Part shown: piece by piece, positions 43,849 through 52,328 of the stretch
Layout: each line of letters starts with the position of its first letter
Numbering within the stretch: position 1 is the stretch's first letter
Assembly: GCF_900188485.1 (NCBI RefSeq)
Contig: NZ_FZPH01000014.1
Span: 124,001-188,000, forward strand
Reading direction: 5' to 3'
From: Asanoa hainanensis
GTDB taxonomy: Bacteria > Actinomycetota > Actinomycetes > Mycobacteriales > Micromonosporaceae
Length of the DNA: 64,000 bases
Made by a program: the position numbers and the translations under genes
The notes under the pieces: generated by a model
The model's database searches: none
Seen by the model: the letters and a program-made list of their open reading frames with translations, nothing else
What the model was told of the DNA's origin: nothing

Positions 43849-44994
43849 ATGTCAGACAAGCAACAGAACGACGTCGAACTTCGAGTTATCGCGAACGAAG
43901 AGTTTGCAGATGAGGGTGTAGTTGGCGGAGACGATCAAGATACTCCGATTCCGGAGTTAGAGCCGATGTCGTACTTTGGTACAGATTTCGATGTCCACGG
44001 TCTTGTCCGTCGCTTAAATGTTAGTGACATCGTTGTTCCAAATTTCGACCCGGCGATCGATTCTGAGTCAGACTTGTCGGGCTTCCAGCGAAACTTTGTC
44101 TGGAAGAAGCCTCAAATGGACCGATTCATCGAATCACTGCTGCTCGGTTTCCCTGTTCCGGGGATCTTTTTGGTACAACAAGCAAATAAACAGCTGCTCG
44201 TGCTCGACGGGCAGCAGCGGCTACGGACCCTGCAGCGTTTCTACGCTGGGAAGATCAATCCAAAGGTGGATTTCAAGCTTGAGAACGTTACAGATAATCT
44301 AAAAGATCTTACGTACTCGACGCTTGAAGACGAGCAGCGACGCTTGCTCGATAACACCTTCATTCACGCCACTGTAGTCAAGTACAACGCACAGTTGGGG
44401 GGAGATGAAAGTGTCTACTCCCTGTTTGAGCGCCTTAACACGGGTGGCACCAATCTTTACCCGCAGGAAATCCGCGTAGCCTTGTTTCATGGCTCCCTTG
44501 TAGAGCTGCTAAGGGAACTCAACTCGCACCCGTCATGGCGAGAGATCTATGGGCCGGTGTCCGAGCGCTTGAAGGACCAAGAGCTCATCTTGCGCTTTCT
44601 GGCGTTTCATGAGGAGGAGGGAAGCTATCGGAGGCCCTTGAAGGTATTTCTGAATACATTCCTTTCCAACCACCGCAACCTTGAAAACCTTGACGTCAAC
44701 AAGTTGCGTCGGGTATTCGAGTCAACCTGCGACGCCTTGGCCCGCACGCTTGGTCGAAAGGCCTTGCGGCCGGAGAACCAGATCAACGCGGCGTTCGCAG
44801 ACGCGGTTCTCATTGGTATGAGCTCCCGGATTAGCAGAGGTCCTGTTAATGATGAGACGGGCGCCGTTGGGGTCAGGGAGCGGCTCCTTCAGAATTACGA
44901 GTTTGTAAGCGCAATAGCTCGTGCAACCGCGGACGAAGATCGCGTCCAGCGTCGACTTCGCCTCGCTAAGGATGCCTTTGAAGAGATCACATGA
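43849..44994 (+). CDS. DUF262 (ParB/GmrSD_N-like) protein
   Basis: The 381-residue protein starts at ATG 43849 with CGAGG 6 bp upstream; ATG 43843 is in frame but too close to that site. It has FQRNFVWKKPQMDRFIESLLLGFPVPGIFL (about residues 79-108) and VLDGQQRLRTLQRF (118-131), where the DGQQR motif marks the DUF262 domain of GmrSD-type proteins, and FERLNTGG later. No DUF1524 HNH domain follows. DUF262 proteins have NTP-dependent nuclease or sensor roles in phage defence. Composition is near 50 percent GC, unlike its neighbours. It overlaps the HEPN gene start (ATGA). Confidence 0.87.
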   Translation: MSDKQQNDVELRVIANEEFADEGVVGGDDQDTPIPELEPMSYFGTDFDVHGLVRRLNVSDIVVPNFDPAIDSESDLSGFQRNFVWKKPQMDRFIESLLLGFPVPGIFLVQQANKQLLVLDGQQRLRTLQRFYAGKINPKVDFKLENVTDNLKDLTYSTLEDEQRRLLDNTFIHATVVKYNAQLGGDESVYSLFERLNTGGTNLYPQEIRVALFHGSLVELLRELNSHPSWREIYGPVSERLKDQELILRFLAFHEEEGSYRRPLKVFLNTFLSNHRNLENLDVNKLRRVFESTCDALARTLGRKALRPENQINAAFADAVLIGMSSRISRGPVNDETGAVGVRERLLQNYEFVSAIARATADEDRVQRRLRLAKDAFEEIT

Positions 44995-45518
44995 GATCTC
45001 GACCAATCCACTCGACTGGTGCGCGGTCTGAGGTTGATCGCCTCAAGAAGGAGCTCGAGGAACTGTACATCAGGGCGGACCCGCGTTCCGTTGATGATCC
45101 AGAGTTGGCCGCAGATCTCGGTCAATACCTGTGTTTGCGGGTATCGGGTTATCTTGAACAAGCGGTCGCCGTAATTCTCAGAGACTACTGTTCGAAGAAT
45201 TCGTGGGGTTTCGCTCAGCAGTTTGCCCACTCCTGGATCGACCGTATGCCGAATCTTAACGCTGATGCCCTAACGAAAATGGTTCGAAGATTCAACGGGG
45301 TTTGGGCTGAAAGGCTTGACGGCTTTCTTGCTGAGGAGGAAAGGCGAACAAGCCTAAACTCGCTCGTTGGCATTCGCAACGGCGTTGCTCATGGTAAGCA
45401 GCAGGGGCTATCACGCAAGCGAGCTTGGGAATACTTCGAAGTCGTCGAGGCGATTGTTGAGTGGCTCCTTGTTTGCTTTTCTGAACAAGCCACTAAGGTT
45501 CCCGTACAGCGGACCTAG
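44991..45518 (+). CDS. HEPN-domain protein (RiboL-PSP-HEPN-like)
   Basis: The 175-residue helical protein carries the HEPN signature RNGVAH (Arg129, His134: R-x4-H) in GIRNGVAHGK, with GFAQQFAHSWIDRM and SGYLEQAVAVILRDYC as flanking helices. The layout matches the MAE_28990/RiboL-PSP-HEPN group. HEPN domains with an intact RxxxxH are usually metal-independent RNases serving as toxins. Translation is coupled to the DUF262 gene, and the pair shares low GC content. It is a candidate toxin with DUF262 as sensor or antitoxin. Confidence 0.83.
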   Translation: MRSRPIHSTGARSEVDRLKKELEELYIRADPRSVDDPELAADLGQYLCLRVSGYLEQAVAVILRDYCSKNSWGFAQQFAHSWIDRMPNLNADALTKMVRRFNGVWAERLDGFLAEEERRTSLNSLVGIRNGVAHGKQQGLSRKRAWEYFEVVEAIVEWLLVCFSEQATKVPVQRT

Positions 45519-45569
45519 CAAAATCACCGCTATCAACGACGTTCGAGCACGCCCAGGAAACGCCCACCA

Positions 45570-46116
45570 CGTACAGCGGCACTGTTGGGAAGCGGTTCGA
45601 CCTCAGCTGCGGTGATCGACAGAATCTCAAGATGATGGTTTCAGAGACTGGTGGATCTTCTGGGCACTTCTCCTGATTCTATCCCGTTTGATCAATCCGC
45701 ACGCGCTGGTGTTTCTTCTGGACGCAACTGCGATGCTGTGCGACCCAACTGATCCGATGGCCACCGCCACATGGCTTGCGCACTTCGTGAGCCAGTTAGA
45801 TCAGCGCTCGTCCAACGCTTCTCGAGGTCATCACCGCCTGAGGTCCGTCACTATCGCGCTCAACAAGGCTGGCCTAGTCGATTATGATCGAGTCCGGTCG
45901 GTCGGTAAACGGCGCCGGGCGATCTTCGATCAACACTTCCGCACCGCGCGGCCGTTGGCTAGTAGAGGCGTTCTACCGAAACTGCTGACTGGTAGAGGGC
46001 CCTGCTCAAACCAAGTGGGTGGACTCGACCCTCTCCGATATGGCGCGGAAACCTATGCCGATAGCAAACACCGCGCCAGTGGGACTGGACCAAGCGATCT
46101 GCCGAGGGGCCGCTGA
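45570..46116 (+). pseudogene. possible decayed GTPase-like gene
   Basis: A frame from 45688 (TTG) encodes about 142 residues beginning MINPHALVFLLDATAM and containing RSVTIALNKAGLVDYDR, which resemble the G3-to-G4 part of a GTPase (compare LLD...TKAD). The presumed upstream part is in another frame around VGKRFDLSCGD (45574 onwards), and the C-terminal half is unlike any domain. This suggests frameshifts in an old double-GTPase-type gene. Evidence is weak and it could be chance. Confidence 0.3.
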
Positions 46117-46225
46117 CGTATGGGCGAGCTGACGAGTGGCCTTCCACGTTAGCGGTCCAGTATGCGGGGCTGAACGGTTGGATCAATCGCGCTTTATGGT
46201 CCGACCCGGGCGGTCAGGCGCTGGC
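46117..46225. other. intergenic DNA between decayed fragment and serpin gene
   Basis: Mixed-composition DNA that completes the 707-bp interval from the HEPN stop (45518) to the serpin stop (46226). No promoter, repeat or RNA gene was recognised. Confidence 0.4.
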
Positions 46226-47443
46226 CTATGACAGGGCCTCACCGGGCTCGGACACCCATGCCGAAAAAACGGGTAGGCCCAGCCAGGCCGAGCCTTCGGA
46301 GGTGTTTGGTTGCCAGCCGTCCTGCCACGGGCGGTCTGCTACCGCTACCACCGCGTACGGGCGGTCGAAGCGCACCTCGGCCGTCCGGCGCAAGCCGTCC
46401 TGGGGGATAGGGAACCCGACCGCCACCGCCATCGACGACACGGCCGCTGCCTCGAAGCCGACCCGGCTGTACCGCGCCATCGCCGACTGGGCCGCCGAGT
46501 GCCTCGCGCCAGGCGTCCCGAGGGCCCGCTTCGCGCCCGTGGCCGCGGCCGGGATGCCTAGTTCCGGGCGGTCCAGGTCGTGCTTGCTCTCTGCCGACCA
46601 GGCCGGCAGCACCACCCGGTGCACCTCTTCGCGGCCACCACCAGCAGCCGTCTGGACCGGCTCCTCAGTAAGAGTCCACGCCGGACCTTCGCCCAGTGGC
46701 AGGTCGAACAGCGACCGCCGATCGAGCGAGCCCCGCGTCGCCGCCGCGACCGCGATCTCGTAAGCGGCGCCCAGCACCGAGACCGCCTCAGCCCCCGACG
46801 GCCCGATCACCGACGTCACGCGCAATCCCTCCGCCGCGTACGCCGTGTGCACCGCGACATCCCCCAACGCCGGCACCCGGACGATGAACGCCTCGTGCCC
46901 GCGACCAGGCATCTCCAGCACCTGAGAGACCGCACCGCGCCATGGGCTGGCAGCGCCCAGCCGGGACGACGGCGCCAGCGTGAATGGCTGAACCCAGGAG
47001 ACCTTCGTGGCCAGCGCCGTGGCCAACAGCAGCACAGTGTCCGGCGTGAGGGTCAGCGGCATCTTCTTGATCAGGCCGAGGGTGTGCTCGTCGGCCCACG
47101 CGTCGGCCAGCGACTGTGACGGCATCGGGCCCGTCGTGACCGTCGTCGGGAGCGCCGCCAGCCAAGCGTCCGTCGCCGAAGTCGGTGGCCCCGCCAGCCA
47201 CAGTGCCGCCGCAGACAGGACCGCCGGGTGCGGGTCGTCCAGCAGGGCGGACGCCACCGCCTGGGCGCTGGCCAGGTCGACGCCGAGCGCCTCCTCGAGC
47301 TCGGCGGACCCGACCGGCGCGCACAGCGCGGCCAGCAGCCACGCGCCGAGGGGCGAAGCCACGTGGTGGGTAGCGCCCGCCGGCCCGTGCAGCAAGGACG
47401 CATACCGCGCCAAAGGTGCACGCAGGTCGACGGCGGTAGTCAT
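46226..47443 (-). CDS. serpin family protein
   Basis: The 405-residue protein has serpin landmarks: LADAWADEHTLGLIKKMPLTLTPDTVLLLATALATKVSWVQPF (about residues 112-153), matching the W...T.G.I.......T.L.L..A..F.G.W..PF block, and a C-terminal hinge GFEAAAVSSMAVAV followed by VRFDRPYAVVAVADRP. The Ala-rich hinge with small residues is that of inhibitory serpins, whose reactive loop inserts on cleavage. There is no signal peptide visible after ATG 47443 (MTTAVDLRAPLA), so it may act inside the cell on a protease. Serpins are sporadic in bacteria and may be acquired. Confidence 0.8.
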   Translation of the reverse strand: MTTAVDLRAPLARYASLLHGPAGATHHVASPLGAWLLAALCAPVGSAELEEALGVDLASAQAVASALLDDPHPAVLSAAALWLAGPPTSATDAWLAALPTTVTTGPMPSQSLADAWADEHTLGLIKKMPLTLTPDTVLLLATALATKVSWVQPFTLAPSSRLGAASPWRGAVSQVLEMPGRGHEAFIVRVPALGDVAVHTAYAAEGLRVTSVIGPSGAEAVSVLGAAYEIAVAAATRGSLDRRSLFDLPLGEGPAWTLTEEPVQTAAGGGREEVHRVVLPAWSAESKHDLDRPELGIPAAATGAKRALGTPGARHSAAQSAMARYSRVGFEAAAVSSMAVAVGFPIPQDGLRRTAEVRFDRPYAVVAVADRPWQDGWQPNTSEGSAWLGLPVFSAWVSEPGEALS

Positions 47444-47505
47444 GCGACCCACTCTGCCAGCCGCACCGGGTTTGCGCTGACACGCCAGCGGCAACTACCA
47501 CAGCC

Positions 47506-47895
47506 GTGAACGCCAAGACCGACCTTGACGTCCTGTCCGACTTCTTCGACCGGTACGGGTCCGCGTTGACCGCCGGCGACGTACCCGCCATCGCCGGCTG
47601 TTACGCCCTCCCGGGCAGCGTCGTCGCCGACGCGTACACGTTCACCTTCTCCTCGCCTGCCTCGGTGGCGCTGTCCTTCATCGGCGCGGCGCCCGACTAC
47701 CAGGACCGGCAGCTCATCGCCGCCCACGCCAAGATCGACGACGTGCAGCGGATCAGCCACGCGCTCGCGCTCGTCACCGTCGAATGGGAGTTTCTCGACA
47801 GCGGCGGTCAGTGCGTGCCCGGCGAGCGCTACGTGTACCTGATCCGGACCACCGACGAAGGGCCGGCCATCTGCACCGTCATCCACGCCGCCTGA
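47506..47895 (+). CDS. NTF2-like (SnoaL-type) protein
   Basis: The 129-residue protein has the NTF2-like pattern: an N-terminal helix LSDFFDRYGSALTAGDVPAIAGCYALPGSVVAD and strands ending ERYVYLIRTTDEGPAICTVIHAA. No catalytic residues stand out. GTG 47506 is divergent from the serpin gene across 62 bp. It precedes the pullulanase gene by 39 bp. Confidence 0.8.
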   Translation: MNAKTDLDVLSDFFDRYGSALTAGDVPAIAGCYALPGSVVADAYTFTFSSPASVALSFIGAAPDYQDRQLIAAHAKIDDVQRISHALALVTVEWEFLDSGGQCVPGERYVYLIRTTDEGPAICTVIHAA

Positions 47896-47934
47896 GAGGG
47901 CGGTGATGCGAGACGGTGATGAGAGGATCCTCGG

Positions 47935-50547
47935 ATGGATCTGACCCGGCAGCGGGCCCACTGGATCGACCGGTCCACGGTCGTCTGGCGTTTCGAGGGG
48001 CCTGTCGGCGACCGCCGCTGTGACCTGGTCTTCTCGCCCGACGCCGCGCTGGAGATCATCGACGGGGCCCTGACCGGGCCGCACGAGACGCTGTCGCTGC
48101 GGCCGAAACCGTCCGGGCTCAGCACCGCGCAACGCCAGAAATGGCCGCACCTCGCCGACCACGCCGCTTTCACGGTCGAGGCCGACGAGGACACGATCAA
48201 GTACGCGTTGCGCGGCCAGGTCGCCGTCACCGCCCGCGACGACGGCGGCTGGCTGCTGGTGGTCACCGGCGCCCAACTCCCCGGAGTCCTCGACGATCTG
48301 TACGCGGACGCCGTACACGCCGATCTCGGTTGCCGTTTCCACGACGACGGCGGCGTGACGATCTCGGTCTGGGCCCCGACCGCGCGGACCGTCGCCCTTG
48401 AGTGGGACGACGACGGCGAGACCCAGCCCATGTGGCGCGACGACCACACCGGCGTCTGGCGGGTCGACGGCGACTGGGGCTGGACGGGGCGCCGCTACCG
48501 GTTCCGGGTCGAGGTCTTCCACCCGGCGACCCAGCGGATCGAGACGATGAGCGTCACCGACCCGTACTCGGTCGCCCTCACCGCCAACTCCACCCACAGC
48601 GTCGTGGCGAACCTGCTCGACCCGCTGCTGATCCCGGCCGACTGGGCGACGCTGCGCAAGCCGCCCGCGGTCGCGCCGGCCCGCGCCCAGGTGCACGAGG
48701 TCTCCGTGCGGGACTTCTCGATCTACGACCGGAGCGTGCCGGAGCAGCGGCGGGGCACGTTCGCGGCGTTCGGCACACCCAATAGCGCCGGAATGCGGCA
48801 TTTGCGAAAGCTGGCCGACGCCGGAGTGACGCATTTGCACCTTCTGCCGGCATTCGACTTCGCGACGGTGCCGGAGCGCCGCGAGGAGCAGGCCACGCCG
48901 GAGACGGATCTCGCCGCGCTGCCCTCCGACTCAAAGGCTCAGCAGGCGGCGATCGCCAAGATCAGGGACAAGGACGGCTACAACTGGGGGTACGACCCGC
49001 TGCACTACTCCGTACCCGAGGGCAGTTATGCCACCGACCCCGACGGCCCGGGCCGGACCACCGAGTTCCGCGAGATGGTCGCCGCCCTCAACGGTGCGGG
49101 CCTGCGGGTGGTGATGGACGTGGTCTACAACCACACCGTCGCCGGCGGGGTCAACCCGCACGCGGTGCTCGACCGGATCGTCCCGGGCTACTACCACCGC
49201 CTGCTCGCCGACGGCCGGGTAGCGGACTCGACCTGCTGCGCCAACACCGCGCCGGAGCACACGATGATGGGCAAGCTGGTGGTCGACTCGGTGCTGCGCT
49301 GGGCGGTCGACTACAAGGTCGACGGCTTCCGGTTCGACCTGATGGCCCACCACCCGAAGGCCAACATCGAGGCGGTCCGCACCGCGCTGGACCGGCTCAC
49401 CCCCCAGCGCGACGGCGTCGACGGCCGGGCGATCCTGATCTACGGCGAGGGTTGGGACTTCGGCGAGGTGGCCGGCAACCAGCGCTTCACCCAGGCCAGC
49501 CAGCACCAGCTCGCGGGCACGGGCATCGGCACCTTCAACGACCGGTTGCGCGACGCGGTCCGCGGGGGACAGGCTTTCGAGACCAATCCAAGATCGCAGG
49601 GATACGCGTCGGGCCTCTTTACGGATTCCAACGAGGACGCGGTCAACGGCCCGCCGGAGCAGCAGCGGGCCCTGCTGCGCCACCAGCAGGACCTGATCAA
49701 GATCGGGCTGACCGGCAACCTGGCGTCTTACTGCTTCGTGGCGGCCAGCGGCGCGATCGTGTCCGGCGGCGACTACCTCTACAACGGCTCGCCGGCCGGC
49801 TACTGCGCGGCGCCGGGGGAGTGCGTGACCTATGTGGACGCGCACGACAACGAGATCCTCTACGACACGCTGGCGTTCAAGCTGCCGACGACCATCACGC
49901 CCATCGACCGCGCGCGGATGCAGCTGCTGGCCCTGTCGTTCACGGTGCTGGGCCAGGGCATGGGCTTCGTAGCGGCGGGCTCGGAACGCCTGCGCTCGAA
50001 GTCCCTGGACCGCAACTCATTCGACTCGGGCGACTGGTTCAACGCGATCCGCTGGGACCCGGCGGAGGGCAACGGCTTCGGCCTGGGCCTGCCACCGTCG
50101 TGGGACAACCAGGACAAGTGGCCGTGGGCCGCCCCACTGCTGGCGAACCCGTCGCTGGTCCCGCCAGCGGAGGTGGTGGAGTGGACGGTAGAGCGCTACC
50201 TGGAGCTCCTCCGAATCCGCCGCGACTCACCCCTGTTCGGCCTGGACACGGCGGTCGAGGTGCAGGACCGGGTCTCGTTCCCGCTGTCCGGCCCAGGCGA
50301 GACACCCGGCGTGATCACCATGCGGCTGAGCGGCGTGGGAGAGCTGGTGGTGGTCTTCAACGCGGCGCCAGCGACAGTGACGCAGAAACTGCCCGACCTG
50401 CGGGGCGGCGACTTCGTGCTGCACCCGCACCAACGGGCGGGCGACGACCCGGTCCTGGCCAGCGCGGCCTTCGACCCGGCGACGGGCATCTTCACGATCC
50501 CCGCCCGTTCGGTCGTGGTGTTCACCGGCTCGGCGCGGCGGCGGTAG
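47935..50547 (+). CDS. pulA: pullulanase-type alpha-1,6-glucosidase
   Basis: The 870-residue enzyme hydrolyses alpha-1,6 branches in glycogen or starch. A carbohydrate-binding N-terminal region (CBM48-like, GVTISVWAPTARTVALEWDDDG at about residues 140-161) precedes the GH13 barrel: YNWGYDPLHYSVPEGSYA, VVMDVVYNHT, catalytic Asp468 in GFRFDLM, Glu505 in GEGWDF and the YVDAHDNEILYD stretch. There is no signal peptide, so it acts on intracellular glycogen. Its 3' end is duplicated 1.7 kb downstream, which marks an insertion. Confidence 0.94.
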   Translation: MDLTRQRAHWIDRSTVVWRFEGPVGDRRCDLVFSPDAALEIIDGALTGPHETLSLRPKPSGLSTAQRQKWPHLADHAAFTVEADEDTIKYALRGQVAVTARDDGGWLLVVTGAQLPGVLDDLYADAVHADLGCRFHDDGGVTISVWAPTARTVALEWDDDGETQPMWRDDHTGVWRVDGDWGWTGRRYRFRVEVFHPATQRIETMSVTDPYSVALTANSTHSVVANLLDPLLIPADWATLRKPPAVAPARAQVHEVSVRDFSIYDRSVPEQRRGTFAAFGTPNSAGMRHLRKLADAGVTHLHLLPAFDFATVPERREEQATPETDLAALPSDSKAQQAAIAKIRDKDGYNWGYDPLHYSVPEGSYATDPDGPGRTTEFREMVAALNGAGLRVVMDVVYNHTVAGGVNPHAVLDRIVPGYYHRLLADGRVADSTCCANTAPEHTMMGKLVVDSVLRWAVDYKVDGFRFDLMAHHPKANIEAVRTALDRLTPQRDGVDGRAILIYGEGWDFGEVAGNQRFTQASQHQLAGTGIGTFNDRLRDAVRGGQAFETNPRSQGYASGLFTDSNEDAVNGPPEQQRALLRHQQDLIKIGLTGNLASYCFVAASGAIVSGGDYLYNGSPAGYCAAPGECVTYVDAHDNEILYDTLAFKLPTTITPIDRARMQLLALSFTVLGQGMGFVAAGSERLRSKSLDRNSFDSGDWFNAIRWDPAEGNGFGLGLPPSWDNQDKWPWAAPLLANPSLVPPAEVVEWTVERYLELLRIRRDSPLFGLDTAVEVQDRVSFPLSGPGETPGVITMRLSGVGELVVVFNAAPATVTQKLPDLRGGDFVLHPHQRAGDDPVLASAAFDPATGIFTIPARSVVVFTGSARRR

Positions 50548-50548
50548 G
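50521..50548. repeat. direct repeat copy 1 (pulA 3' end, att-like)
   Basis: This 28-bp sequence beginning TTCACCGGCTCGGCG and ending GCGGTAGG contains the last eight codons and the stop of pulA. It recurs at 52216-52243 with one mismatch (G to C at repeat position 17). The two copies flank a single nuclease gene. Confidence 0.8.
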
Positions 50549-50969
50549 GACCCGCCGTCCTAAGACCCCGCTTGGCATGTACGCAAGATCGAACGCATAC
50601 ACCACCAACTTTTCGGTTCGGGCCCGAAGCGCAGGCTGCGGCAACGCGACCTTCTCGCGGTCCGGAAACCGTGGCTCTGGTGAGGTCTGGACAATGTGCA
50701 GCAGCGCGACGAGCATGCTCGAAGGAGCCGTGTCGCCGCCGAACTATGTGGGGTGGAACGCCGTCCGATCAGAAATTTGGTGGGCTCCTCGATCGAGTCG
50801 ATGTATCGGATGCGGGATGAGGTCCCCAAATAGTGGCGGGATATCGCGCGTTGGTGGTTGGCCGCAGTCAGTTCAGATCGCGGTCGCAGGCGTTCCAAGC
50901 AGATGGTTTACCTCGCCGCGCGGCCTGTGCGCGACCTCCGGTTCAAACTTGGCCCTCGCAGAGGCCGAT
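50549..50969. other. 421-bp leader of the pulA-tail island, possible gene remnant
   Basis: Composition is visibly lower in GC than pulA. A minus-strand frame (50522-50716) reads LLHIVQTSPEPRFPDREKV and LVVYAFDLAYMPSGVL, which look protein-like, and a neighbouring minus frame (50717-50898) has RIRYIDSIEEPTKFLIGRR. They may be the frameshifted remains of one gene. No promoter was assigned to the nuclease gene. Confidence 0.35.
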
Positions 50970-52109
50970 ATGATCGCAGACAGCAGAATCGAGACGGGAA
51001 TCCTAACCGCACTGGCGGCACTGGGCGGCAAGGCCCGGCGGAAGGAAGTCCTGGATCTAATCGAACTCCGGCTCGGGCTCCTGCTGCACGGCGACGACAC
51101 GCGGCGACGACCCAGTGGAAGCGACGTCGTCTGGAAGAACCGGGCGTCGTTTGTCCGCATGGCCTTGGTAGGCCAAGGATTTCTTGAACCGATGGCTTCC
51201 TCTGGGCGGGGCTTCTGGGCCCTTACCCCCGAAGGCAAGATCAGGGCATCCAGTCTTGCATCGGACGTGGTCTTCTGCCCTGCCTTTCGCTCCATTTCCG
51301 TCGATGTCGCGAAGCGGATGCGTGACGGACGGTCAGTCGGCTTGGTGCCAGGTGAGACGACGTTCACGGACAACGTCCTTCTTCGTCTCGCGGTTACCTT
51401 CCGGGGAAGCATCCATATCCACCGCTTCAACACGAAGCAGGAGGCCGACAACGGCGCGGACTGGGAGTGGTGGATCCGGGGACATGACGGATACGTCGGA
51501 TTCCGGGTGCAGGCGAAGCGTGTTGATCCACGCTCCGCGAGAGTGGCGCTCGATCAACCGGCCGCGGATAGTCTGCGTTCCCGTTTCCCGCGTCAAATCG
51601 ATGCCTTTCGAGAACGCTGCCTGCGCGACGGCATCGCAGGAATCTACTGTGTGTACAACGATGGGCTGTCGGTGCCGAGTCGCGGTCAGCTAGGTTCCTG
51701 TCCGCACGGACTGGATGACCCCGACCTGTGGGGCTGCGCGATTGTCTTGGCTGATACAGCGACGAGGCTTGCCAACGAACGGATCTTCGACGCGGCGACC
51801 GTACTCGGCGCCGCGACGCCGTGGCACCGGCTTGTGTGTCGGGACCCGCTGGCGACGCTTACTGAAGGTGTGCTCGAAGCGTTTGGACGCATGTGGACGG
51901 CTGAGCTCGCGAATCGACGCGGCCTGAACGAGCGCTATGGCGACCAGGTGGAGCATTTCGACGAACTGGAGTTGGACCTGGGACCTGCGCCCGCCACAGA
52001 ACCACCGGACGAGGTTTTGTTGGCCTTTGACCAACGCGACGGAGTTATCGAGCGTCCTTGGTCGGAGGAGCTGGCCGGCATCGTCCTCATCGACGCCACT
52101 GGGCAGTGA
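50970..52109 (+). CDS. Mrr_N-like winged helix plus DUF6615-like nuclease
   Basis: The 379-residue protein has two parts. Residues 5-92 form an Mrr N-terminal winged helix (IETGILTALAALGG, WKNRASFVRMALVGQGFL, GFWALTPEGK), normally used to sense DNA in restriction enzymes. From about residue 112 a DUF6615-like PD-(D/E)XK domain has Glu129 (GETTFTDN), Asp164 (GADWEWW) and Q181-A-K183 (RVQAKR), a credible metal-binding set. No methyltransferase is nearby. ATG 50970 starts at the domain; the long upstream frame is not used. It lies between direct repeats at the pulA 3' end and is likely mobile. Confidence 0.8.
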   Translation: MIADSRIETGILTALAALGGKARRKEVLDLIELRLGLLLHGDDTRRRPSGSDVVWKNRASFVRMALVGQGFLEPMASSGRGFWALTPEGKIRASSLASDVVFCPAFRSISVDVAKRMRDGRSVGLVPGETTFTDNVLLRLAVTFRGSIHIHRFNTKQEADNGADWEWWIRGHDGYVGFRVQAKRVDPRSARVALDQPAADSLRSRFPRQIDAFRERCLRDGIAGIYCVYNDGLSVPSRGQLGSCPHGLDDPDLWGCAIVLADTATRLANERIFDAATVLGAATPWHRLVCRDPLATLTEGVLEAFGRMWTAELANRRGLNERYGDQVEHFDELELDLGPAPATEPPDEVLLAFDQRDGVIERPWSEELAGIVLIDATGQ

Positions 52110-52215
52110 CGTGTGCCCGAGTCAGACCCACGGAGTTCGTCTCCGACCGCCACAGCCGTCCAACGAGCCAAACCTCGCCTTAGGCACTCTGGCCGGAGCA
52201 GATTGGTGGTGGTTC

Positions 52216-52243
52216 TTCACCGGCTCGGCGCCGCGGCGGTAGG
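52216..52243. repeat. direct repeat copy 2 (att-like)
   Basis: Second copy of the 28-bp pulA-tail sequence, 27 of 28 bases identical. It re-creates the TAGG after the last codons but is not linked to a coding frame. The ancestral pulA 3' flank, including a terminator, follows. Confidence 0.8.
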
Positions 52244-52274
52244 TGGACCTCCGTGAGGGACCAATCGCGGCATT

Positions 52275-52306
52275 CGGCACGGACCCTGAAGCCAGGGTCC
52301 GTGCCG
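52275..52306. terminator. bidirectional hairpin terminator, ancestral pulA terminator
   Basis: CGGCACGGACCCT and AGGGTCCGTGCCG form a perfect 13-bp stem with a 6-base loop. It lies 23 bp before the convergent DUF2207-like gene stop and 32 bp after repeat copy 2, where the pulA terminator would be if the island were removed. Confidence 0.8.
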
Positions 52307-52328
52307 CAGTCCCGGCAGATCGGGGGCG

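Noticed and set aside
45959-46186. 75-residue minus-strand open frame
   Set aside because: No start context and overlaps the decayed fragment; no similarity.
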